Shown: positions 55,653-64,000 of the stretch, one piece after another
Layout of the letters: each line of letters opens with the position of its first letter
How positions within the stretch are numbered: the first letter of the stretch is position 1
NCBI RefSeq assembly: GCF_035325925.1
Contig: NZ_DAOKZA010000017.1
Coordinates: 1-64,000, forward strand
Length of the DNA: 64,000 bases
DNA from: Calidifontimicrobium sp035325925
Lineage (GTDB): Bacteria > Pseudomonadota > Gammaproteobacteria > Burkholderiales > Burkholderiaceae_C
Direction: 5' to 3'
Notes under the pieces: generated by a model
The model's input: the letters and a program-made list of their open reading frames with translations, nothing else
Told to the model about the DNA's origin: nothing
Database searches by the model: none
Position numbers and translations under genes: made by a program

Positions 55653-56474
55653 ATGAACCCGTTTCGCCAACTGCTCAAGGCCAGCGGCTCGCACCCGCCG
55701 GTGGGCACCTGGATCGTCTCGGCGAGCCCGCTGGTGGCCGAGGCCATCGGTCACGCCGGTTTCGACTGGGGCGTCATCGACATGGAGCACGCGCCGCTGG
55801 ACGTCTCGGGCGTCGTCGGCATGCTGCAGGCGGTGGGCAACACGAAGATGGTGCCGGTGGTGCGCGTGCCGTGGAACGACGCGGTGGTCGTCAAGCGGGT
55901 GCTCGACGCCGGGGCGCTGACGCTGATGTTCCCGTTCGTGCAGAGCGCCGACGAGGCACGCCGCGCGGTGGCCGCCACACGCTACCCGCCCGAGGGCGTG
56001 CGCGGCGTCATCGGCATGAGCCGCGCGACGCGCTTCGGCACCATCGGCCCCTTCGTCGCGCACGCGCAGCGCAGCGTCGGCGTCATCGTGCAGCTCGAGT
56101 CGCCGGCAGCGCTCGACGCGATCGCCGAGATTGCCGAGGTGCCCGGCGTCGACGCGCTGTTCCTCGGGCCGGCCGACCTCGCCGCGGCGATGGGCCACGC
56201 CGGCCACAGCGACCACCCGGCGGTGCTCGAGCGCATGGCGCAGGCGGCGCACCGCTGCAAGCAGCTCGGCAAGCCGGTGGGCACGATCGGCGAGTCGCCC
56301 GCCGCGGTGGTGCAGTACCGCGCCTGCGGCTGCGACTTCGTCGCCATCGGCTCCGACCTGGGGCTGCTGATGCGCGGCGCGCAGGCCGCCGCCGGCGCGC
56401 TGCGCACGCAGGACGTGCAGACGCACGTGCACTCGGTGGTCAGCGGCACGCGCACCGAAGGCGCCGGCGCCTGA
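55653..56474 (+). CDS. HpcH/HpaI family aldolase
   Basis: The 273-residue class II aldolase has VGTWIVSASPLVAEAIGHAGFDWGVIDMEHAPLD, VVRVPWNDAVVVKRVLDAGALTLMFPFVQSADEA, metal ligand region IVQLESPAALDAI and VDALFLGPADLAAAMG. It cleaves or forms 2-keto-3-deoxy acids such as 4-hydroxy-2-oxoheptanedioate or 2-keto-3-deoxy-L-rhamnonate. No aromatic meta-pathway genes are adjacent, so the pathway is unknown. GAGAGGAG precedes the ATG. Confidence 0.9.
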   Translation: MNPFRQLLKASGSHPPVGTWIVSASPLVAEAIGHAGFDWGVIDMEHAPLDVSGVVGMLQAVGNTKMVPVVRVPWNDAVVVKRVLDAGALTLMFPFVQSADEARRAVAATRYPPEGVRGVIGMSRATRFGTIGPFVAHAQRSVGVIVQLESPAALDAIAEIAEVPGVDALFLGPADLAAAMGHAGHSDHPAVLERMAQAAHRCKQLGKPVGTIGESPAAVVQYRACGCDFVAIGSDLGLLMRGAQAAAGALRTQDVQTHVHSVVSGTRTEGAGA

Positions 56475-56484
56475 CGCCCCGCGT

Positions 56485-58077
56485 TCAGCGCGCCGGCCAG
56501 CCGGCGACCAACGCCTGCACGCGCGCGGCCAGCGCCGGCAGGTCGACGTCGGTGTCGAGCACCACCGCGGCCTCGTCGGCGGCCGGCGGCTCGCGCACGC
56601 GCTGCTGCAGCGCCAGCACCGGCGCGGTCGCGTCCGACGCGTCGCTGCCCTGCGCCGCGCGGCGGGCCAGCCGATGCCGCAGCACCGCGTCGGGCGCGGT
56701 GCACTCGACGGTGATGCAGCGTGCGCCGCACGCGGCGGCCAGCGTGCGCATCGCGTCGCGTTCGTCGCGGCGCAGGAACGCCGCGTCGACGACCACCGCG
56801 ATGCCGCCTTCGAGCGCCAGCCGCGCGATCTCGGCCAGCCGCGCGTAGGTGCGCTCGGTGGCGCGCGCGTGGTACAGCCGCGCCGGGTCGACGCGATCGG
56901 TCGGCGCCAGCCCGTGCAGGCGCTTGCGCTCGACGTCGGAGCGCACGCACACCGCGCCCAGCGCGTGCACCAGCAGCTGCGCGACGGTGCTCTTGCCGCT
57001 GCCGCTGACGCCGGTGGTCAGCACCAGCCGCGGCGCCGCCGGGTGCGCCAGCGCCGTCGCCAGCGCGATGCGCCGTCGCGCCGCCGAGGTGGCCACCGCG
57101 CGCTCGGCGGCGCCCGCGTCGGGCTGCCGGGCGCGGATCGCCGCCACCTTGGCGCGCACCAGCGCGCGGTGCACCGCGAAGGCGCGCACCGTGGGCAGCG
57201 CGTCGTGGTCGCCGCCGCGCTCGAGGTAGGCGCTCAGGAAGCGCCAGCCGAGCGCCGGCAACCCGTGGTCGAGCAGGTCCATGAAGGTGAACGCCGCGTC
57301 GGACATCGTGTCGACGTGGCGCAGCCGCGGGTCGAACTCGAGCGCGTCGAACAGCAGCGGCGCACCGTCGAGCCAGGCGATGTTGCCCAGGTGCAGGTCG
57401 CCGTGGCCTTCGCGCACGCGGCCGCGCGCGCGCCGCCGCTGCAGCCGCGGCGCGATCGCCGCGTGCGCTTCGACGCTCCAGTCGCGCAGCGCGCCCACCG
57501 CCTGCGGCTCCACGCCGAGCGTGGCCAGCGACGCCAGGTTGTCGAGCACCACGCGGCGCACGTCGCGCGGGTCGCCCCACGCCGCCGCCGACGCCGGCAG
57601 CGCGGCGTGGAACGCGGCCACCGCCCCTGCCAGCGCGTCGACCTGCGCCTCGCCCAGCCGGCCGGCGGCGGCGAGGCGGTCGAACGCCGCGTCGCGGTCG
57701 AAGCGCCGCATGCGCAACGCCCAGTCGACCGCCGCGGCGGCGTCGTCGGCGTCGTCGGCGCGCCCCAGCCGCGGCGCCTCGATCGGGCCGAGCACCGGCA
57801 GCACGTCGACGTACCAGCGCGCCGCGGTGCGCCGGTTCAGCCGCAGCTCCTCGGCGCAGAAGTGCTGCCGGCGCGCGCGCGTCGAGAAGTCGACGAAGTC
57901 GAGCGCCAGCGGCTTCTTCAGTTTCAGCGCCCAGTCGCCGGCCAGCAGCACCGACGACAGGTGCGTCTCGATCACCTCGGCCGCGCCGGCGAACGGCCGC
58001 GGCCAGGCGTCGGGGCGCGCCAGGCCGCGCACCAGCCGGTGGTGACGGTCGAGGGTGTCGGCTTCGTTCTCGGGCAT
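56485..58077 (-). CDS. Aminoglycoside-phosphotransferase-like domain fused to P-loop kinase
   Basis: The 530-residue protein has an N-terminal kinase-like domain (about 1-330) with the catalytic loop EGHGDLHLGNIAWLDG and FDALEFDPRLRHVDTMSDAAF. The C-terminal AAA/gluconate-kinase-like domain (about 345-530) has Walker A TTGVSGSGKSTVAQLL and VCVRSDVERKRLHGL. This domain pair is a recurring uncharacterised bacterial family. Its substrate is unknown; there is no evidence that it confers antibiotic resistance. It is convergent with the aldolase gene. Confidence 0.8.
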   Translation of the reverse strand: MPENEADTLDRHHRLVRGLARPDAWPRPFAGAAEVIETHLSSVLLAGDWALKLKKPLALDFVDFSTRARRQHFCAEELRLNRRTAARWYVDVLPVLGPIEAPRLGRADDADDAAAAVDWALRMRRFDRDAAFDRLAAAGRLGEAQVDALAGAVAAFHAALPASAAAWGDPRDVRRVVLDNLASLATLGVEPQAVGALRDWSVEAHAAIAPRLQRRRARGRVREGHGDLHLGNIAWLDGAPLLFDALEFDPRLRHVDTMSDAAFTFMDLLDHGLPALGWRFLSAYLERGGDHDALPTVRAFAVHRALVRAKVAAIRARQPDAGAAERAVATSAARRRIALATALAHPAAPRLVLTTGVSGSGKSTVAQLLVHALGAVCVRSDVERKRLHGLAPTDRVDPARLYHARATERTYARLAEIARLALEGGIAVVVDAAFLRRDERDAMRTLAAACGARCITVECTAPDAVLRHRLARRAAQGSDASDATAPVLALQQRVREPPAADEAAVVLDTDVDLPALAARVQALVAGWPAR

Positions 58078-58208
58078 GGGCCGATTGTCGGCCGCGCGGC
58101 GGGCGGGGTCCCCCGCGTGGGGGCCGCCTTCGGGCGATGGAGACGGCGTCGCCACCAACGCACGATGGGCGCTCGCACCCGCCGTGCGCATCCCACGCAG
58201 GAGGCCGC

Positions 58209-58505
58209 ATGCCCCACCCCGCCCACCGCCCGCAGCGTCGGCCGTCGTCGCCGTGGCGGCGCTGGTTCGACGCCGCACCGCGGGCACGCCGCTGCAGCGC
58301 CGACGCCCGCCTCGACGCCGCGCTGCGCGACGTGCTCGACGCCCACGACGACCCCCCGCCCGCCGACCCCGACGACGACGTGCCGCGCGGCTGCGCCTGG
58401 TACGTGTCGAGCCACGACCTGGCCCACGGCGTCGAGGTGCAGGAGCGCGACGCGACCGACGCCGACCTCTGGCCGCTGCTGTCGTGGCAGTTGCGCTACG
58501 CGTGA
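58209..58505 (+). CDS. Hypothetical protein, 98 residues
   Basis: Not recognised. The first 30 residues are basic and proline-rich; the rest is acidic (DAHDDPPPADPDDDVPRGCAWYVSSHDLAHGVEVQERDA) and ends DLWPLLSWQLRYA. CAGGAGG lies just before the ATG, which supports it as a real gene. Soluble, no signal. It is transcribed away from the phosphotransferase-kinase gene. Confidence 0.6.
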   Translation: MPHPAHRPQRRPSSPWRRWFDAAPRARRCSADARLDAALRDVLDAHDDPPPADPDDDVPRGCAWYVSSHDLAHGVEVQERDATDADLWPLLSWQLRYA

Positions 58506-58587
58506 ACGCCCTGGCACCGGCCCCCCGGGCCGGCGGTCCGGCCCGCCCCCACCGAGAACCCGGCTGGCCCGTGGCGGCCCGAAGCCG

Positions 58588-58632
58588 CGTCGAGCGCGCG
58601 TTCGTCGAGCGCGCATTCGTCGTGCGCACGCC
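58588..58632 (+). repeat. Three tandem 15-base units
   Basis: CGTCGAGCGCGCGTT, CGTCGAGCGCGCATT and a degenerate CGTCGTGCGCACGCC follow one another in the 256-base gap 58506-58761. The rest of that gap shows a CCGGC-type GC hairpin near 58520 and no gene. Confidence 0.6.
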
Positions 58633-58761
58633 CGTTCGTCGTCGCCGATGGCGTTCCATCGCCGGTGCCCGGCGATCGGTCGCAATGCGCTCGCGCGGCG
58701 GCGGTGCGCTGCCTAGAGTTCGCTCCATCGACCAAGCCGCAGCACCCCGGAGCCGAACACC

Positions 58762-58974
58762 ATGCATCGCCACCTGAGCACCCGCCTGACCGCCCTCGCC
58801 GCCGCGTTCGGCGTCACCGGCCTGATGCTGACCGGCATGCACGGGCTCGCGCAGCACGAGTCGCAGGACCTGCGCCTGGCGCAGCTCGCGCAGCAGGCCG
58901 CTGCCGAGCGCGTCGCCGCCACGGACCCGGCGCACGGCTGCCCGCTGACGCCCGCGGCGGAGGCGCACGGCTGA
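58762..58974 (+). CDS. Small hypothetical protein with N-terminal signal/anchor, 70 residues
   Basis: Starts MHRHLSTRLTALAAAFGVTGLMLTGMHGLAQ, a signal or anchor segment, then a charged helical region (HESQDLRLAQLAQQAAAERVAA) and a short tail with one Cys. GGAG precedes the ATG. Probably exported; no function known. Convergent with the LysR gene. Confidence 0.6.
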   Translation: MHRHLSTRLTALAAAFGVTGLMLTGMHGLAQHESQDLRLAQLAQQAAAERVAATDPAHGCPLTPAAEAHG

Positions 58975-59035
58975 CGACCCCGGCGCCGGGCTGCGCCCGG
59001 CCCGGCGACGACGGTCGCGCCGTGGCCGTCATCGC

Positions 59036-59926
59036 CTACGCCGCCGCCCGAGCGAGCCACCCGCCGAAGCCGCGCAGCGCCGGCGGGACGTCGCCGTCGG
59101 GCACGACGAGGTAGTAGCTGCGGTCGCTGTCGAAGGCCAGCGGCGCCGGGCGCACCAGCCGGCGCTGCGCCAGTTCGTCGGCGACGAACATCTCGGGCAC
59201 CAGCGCCACGCCCAGCCCCTGCACGGCGGCCGCGATGCTCATCGAGAACAGCTCGTAGCGCGGGCCCTGCAGGTCGCCGTCGACCTCGACGCCGGCCTGC
59301 GCGAACCAGCGCCGCCACGCGTCGGGGCGCGTGGTCTGCTGCAGCAGCGGCAGCCGCCCGAGCGCGGCGGCGTCGGCCGCACCCCCGGGCAGGCGCTGCT
59401 GCAGCAGCGCCGGGCTGCACACCGGCACCAGCCGCTCGCCCATCAGCCGCTGGCAGCGGCAGCCGGCCCAGTGGCCGTCGCCGGCGTAGATCGCCGCGTC
59501 GAGCCCGCTGCCGTCGAACAGGAACGGGCGCGTGCGCACGTGCAGGTTCAGCTGCAGCGCCGGCTCGGCGCGCGACAGGTCGTTCAGCCGCGGCAGCAGC
59601 CAGCGCGTCGCGAAGGTCGGCACCACCGCCAGCTCGATCACCTGGCGCTCGCCGCCGCCGGCGCGCAGGTCGAGCGCGTCGGCCTCGAGCGCCGCCAGCC
59701 GCGCCGCGACCTTGCGCGCGTAGGCCGCGCCCGGCGGCGTCAGCACCACGCCGCGGCGCGTGCGGCGGAACAGCTTGACCGCCAGCGCCGCCTCGAGCGC
59801 GGCGATCTGCCGGCACACCGCGCTTTGCGTCAGCGCCAGTTCGTCGGCGGCCAGCGTGAAGCTCTGGTGGCGCGCGGCGGCCTCGAAGGCCACCAGGGCG
59901 GTCGTGCTGGGCAGTCGGCGGCGCAT
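59036..59926 (-). CDS. LysR-type regulator, GcvA-like
   Basis: The 296-residue protein has the helix-turn-helix STTALVAFEAAARHQSFTLAADELALTQSAVCRQIAALEAALAVKLFRR and a GcvA-type effector domain (VVPTFATRWLLPRLNDL, FDGSGLDAAIYAGDG). It is divergent from gcdH with a 131-base gap, so gcdH and the following CoA-transferase are the likely targets. AAGGA precedes the ATG at 59926. Confidence 0.88.
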   Translation of the reverse strand: MRRRLPSTTALVAFEAAARHQSFTLAADELALTQSAVCRQIAALEAALAVKLFRRTRRGVVLTPPGAAYARKVAARLAALEADALDLRAGGGERQVIELAVVPTFATRWLLPRLNDLSRAEPALQLNLHVRTRPFLFDGSGLDAAIYAGDGHWAGCRCQRLMGERLVPVCSPALLQQRLPGGAADAAALGRLPLLQQTTRPDAWRRWFAQAGVEVDGDLQGPRYELFSMSIAAAVQGLGVALVPEMFVADELAQRRLVRPAPLAFDSDRSYYLVVPDGDVPPALRGFGGWLARAAA

Positions 59927-60057
59927 CGATGGTCCTTTCGAAGTGCGCTTCTTGCACTTGACTATGCCCAATTGTCGTTTGCCGCGCGCGCCGGCCGCGC
60001 GTAGCATCGGTTTCACCGCTCGCGCCGAGTGCCGGCGCCGCACAACCGGAGACCACC

Positions 60058-61245
<1,188 letters not shown>

Positions 61246-61330
61246 ACCCCCCCGAAGCGCCTTCGGCGCCTCCCCCCCGGGGGGCGCCGCCAGCGGACTG
61301 GCGAAGCCGGATCCGCGGCGGCTGCTCGAA
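61246..61330 (+). repeat. Dispersed intergenic hairpin repeat, copy E (gcdH-CoA-transferase gap)
   Basis: The cleanest copy. It shows AAGCGCCTTCGGCGCC (a TTCG-capped stem), a C-run/G-run stem, GCGCCGCCAGCGGACTGG, then CGAAGCCGGATCCGCGGCGG. It starts at the gcdH stop codon and is oriented with transcription. Confidence 0.8.
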
Positions 61331-61361
61331 GCGTTGGCGTGCCCCCACCGGCTGACGGTCG

Positions 61362-62515
<1,154 letters not shown>

Positions 62516-62615
62516 NNNNNNNNNNNNNNNNNNNNNNNNNNNNNNNNNNNNNNNNNNNNNNNNNNNNNNNNNNNNNNNNNNNNNNNNNNNNNNNNNNNNN
62601 NNNNNNNNNNNNNNN
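62516..62615. other. Assembly gap, exactly 100 N
   Basis: A run of 100 undefined bases is the usual placeholder for a scaffold join of unknown length. Both flanking reading frames are broken here, and adjacency across it is not proven. Confidence 0.95.
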
Positions 62616-62617
62616 TG

Positions 62618-63589
62618 AAGACGGTGATGCTGGTCGACGACGAGCCGCGCCCCGACAGCGGCAAGGCCAAGCTGCGCGTGCTCAACGCCGGCAGCGACGC
62701 CGGCGCGCTCGACGTCTACCTCACCGCGCCCGGCGACGCGCTCGACGACGCCAGCGCGGTGGCCGCCGCAGTCGCCGCCGACGCCACCAGCGACTACGCC
62801 ACGCTCAACGCCGGGCGCTACCGGCTGCGCGTCACCGCCGCCGGCGACCGCGACGACGTGCGCCTGGACGTCGACGGCGTCGCGCTCGACGCCCGCCGCG
62901 TCGCGACGCTGCTGCTCACCGGCACGCCGGGCGGCGTGCTGGTCAACGCCGCGCTGGTCAACCAGGGCGGCGCGCTGCAGAACCTGCCGACCGCGGCCGC
63001 GCGCGTGCGCGTGGTCGCGGCGATCGGCGGCGGCGCGCGCGTGAACGTGCGTGCCGGCGAGCGCCTGCTCGCCGCCGACGTCGCCTCGCCGCAGATCGGC
63101 GCCTACACGCTGCTGCCCGCGGGCACGCACCCGCTGGGTGTCGGCGTCGCCGCCGGCGGCACCGAACTCACGCTGCCGGCGCTGCCGCTGCTCGACGCCG
63201 CTGCCGGCGCCGACCTCACGCTGCTCGTCGCCGGTACCGTCGACGCGCCGGTGCTGCGCGTGATCGCCGACGACAACCGCCGCCCGACCGCCGCCGACAA
63301 GGCCAAGCTGCGCGTGCTGCACGCGGTGGCCGGGCTCGACGAGGCGATCGCGCTGTCGGTGGGCTTCACGCCGCTGGGCAGCGCCGCTTTCGGCGAGGCC
63401 TCGGCGCCGGTGCAGCACGCCGCCGGCAGCGACCAGCTGCTGGCGGTGACCTCGCCGACGCCGCCGACGGTCAAGTTCGCCGACCCCGACGTCACGCTCG
63501 ACGCCGGCGGGGTCTACACCGTGTTCCTGCTCGGCAGCGCCGCCGACATGCCGGCATCGCTGGCCGGCTCGGTGCGCAAGGACCGCTGA
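62618..63589 (+). CDS. DUF4397 domain protein, 5' end lost in the gap
   Basis: The readable 323 residues contain two related beta-rich repeats, AKLRVLNAGSDAGALDVYL near the start and AKLRVLHAVAGLDEAIALSV near residue 230, as in DUF4397 proteins. These are exported, often lipoproteins, of unknown function. The signal sequence would lie in the missing part. Codons are extremely GC-rich with many Ala/Gly/Asp. Confidence 0.8.
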   Translation, partial: KTVMLVDDEPRPDSGKAKLRVLNAGSDAGALDVYLTAPGDALDDASAVAAAVAADATSDYATLNAGRYRLRVTAAGDRDDVRLDVDGVALDARRVATLLLTGTPGGVLVNAALVNQGGALQNLPTAAARVRVVAAIGGGARVNVRAGERLLAADVASPQIGAYTLLPAGTHPLGVGVAAGGTELTLPALPLLDAAAGADLTLLVAGTVDAPVLRVIADDNRRPTAADKAKLRVLHAVAGLDEAIALSVGFTPLGSAAFGEASAPVQHAAGSDQLLAVTSPTPPTVKFADPDVTLDAGGVYTVFLLGSAADMPASLAGSVRKDR

Positions 63590-63613
63590 CCGGGCGGCGC
63601 GCCGTCGCCGCGC

Positions 63614-64000
63614 TCAGAAGTCGAGGTCGTCCTTGATCGCCGCGATGCCCGCCTTGCCGCACTCGTCGTCGGCGTCGCCGCTGGGTGCGCCCGACACGCC
63701 GATGCCGCCGACGATCGAGCCGCCGGCCTCGATCAGCAGGCCGCCGCCCACCGCGGCGAAACGCGGCACGTGGCGGATGCCCGAGCTCGGCTGCCCGGCC
63801 TGCGTCGTGCGTGCGAGGTCCGACGTGGGGGTGCGGAAGCTCACCGCCGTCCACGCCTTGTCGAGCGCGAAGTCGGGCGTGTGCGCGCCGGCGAAGCGGT
63901 CGCGCCAGGTCGCCTGCTCGATGCCGAAGCGGTCGACCACCGCGACGCTGACCTGGTAGCCGCGCTTGCGGCAGTCCTGCAGCGCCGCATTGACCGCTTT
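63614..64000 (-). CDS. GlcG/HbpS family protein, 5' end beyond the window
   Basis: The C-terminal 128 residues are present: VAVVDRFGIEQATWRDRFAGAHTPDFALDKAWTAVSFR, ARTTQAGQPSSGIRHVPRFAAVGGGLLIEAGGSIVGGIGVSGAPSGDADDECGKAGI. This is the GlcG/HbpS fold (DUF336), some members of which bind haem or corrinoids. It is convergent with the DUF4397 gene. Confidence 0.88.
   Translation of the reverse strand, partial: KAVNAALQDCRKRGYQVSVAVVDRFGIEQATWRDRFAGAHTPDFALDKAWTAVSFRTPTSDLARTTQAGQPSSGIRHVPRFAAVGGGLLIEAGGSIVGGIGVSGAPSGDADDECGKAGIAAIKDDLDF

Noticed and set aside
56485..58077. Aminoglycoside resistance gene
   Set aside because: The APH-like domain is fused to a kinase domain and belongs to a chromosomal housekeeping-type family; there is no mobile context or resistance-specific motif.
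58108..58135. Further copy of the dispersed hairpin repeat
   Set aside because: Only a C-run/G-run stem and a GCCGCCTTCGG piece are seen; too short and diverged to count firmly as a copy.

Overview
This is a gene-dense, very GC-rich stretch of bacterial chromosome with no tRNA, rRNA, prophage, insertion sequence or CRISPR array. The gene complement points to a betaproteobacterium of the order Burkholderiales, probably the Rubrivivax/Leptothrix/Sphaerotilus side. Indicators are the split parA-argC-parB locus, an AKK-repeat H1-like protein, an exosortase-associated acyltransferase, the ydcSTUV-patD and prkA-yeaH-spoVR operons, and a dispersed intergenic hairpin repeat. The taxonomic placement is inference from gene content. 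Many start codons are GTG, and at least six gene junctions are 4-base GTGA overlaps.

Left part (1-12.6 kb): the end of an electron-transfer flavoprotein alpha gene, an exosortase-associated N-acyltransferase, a fused peptide-type ABC ATPase, a PLP-dependent dehydratase, and a coupled run of a cysteine-free glutaredoxin fold, a secreted-type peptidase/hydrolase and a NatA/NatB-like ABC exporter. Next comes the most interesting locus (7.3-12.3 kb). It holds a LuxR-type regulator with an altered ligand pocket, two lux-box-like operators, a 56-residue peptide with a textbook double-glycine leader, and an HlyD-type adaptor plus a C39-peptidase ABC transporter to cut and export it. I read this as a quorum-controlled secreted-peptide system with a predicted 13-residue product.

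Centre-left (12.6-24.2 kb): mnmG-rsmG-parA-(argC)-parB with two parS sites inside coding sequence, a LysR regulator, and an osmotic-stress operon otsB-otsA-mscS followed by an HD-GYP phosphodiesterase.

Centre (24.2-41.3 kb): the putrescine-type operon ydcSTUV-patD facing the stationary-phase operon prkA-yeaH-spoVR, then a lipid-methyltransferase-like gene, FAD oxidases and a corrinoid adenosyltransferase. aroG is preceded by a leader peptide rich in Phe/Tyr/Trp and an intrinsic terminator, which is a clear attenuator architecture.

Right part (41.3-64 kb): uup, ahpC/ahpF with an OxyR-like site, a MocR regulator divergent from a DMT exporter and followed by an aminotransferase, an H1-like protein, PhzF/VOC/AlaX enzymes, cytochrome c' divergent from cytochrome b561, an aldolase, a phosphotransferase-kinase fusion, and gcdH with a CoA-transferase. 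A run of exactly 100 N (62516-62615) is a scaffold gap, so the genes beyond it (a DUF4397 protein and a GlcG-like protein) may not truly be adjacent to those before it.
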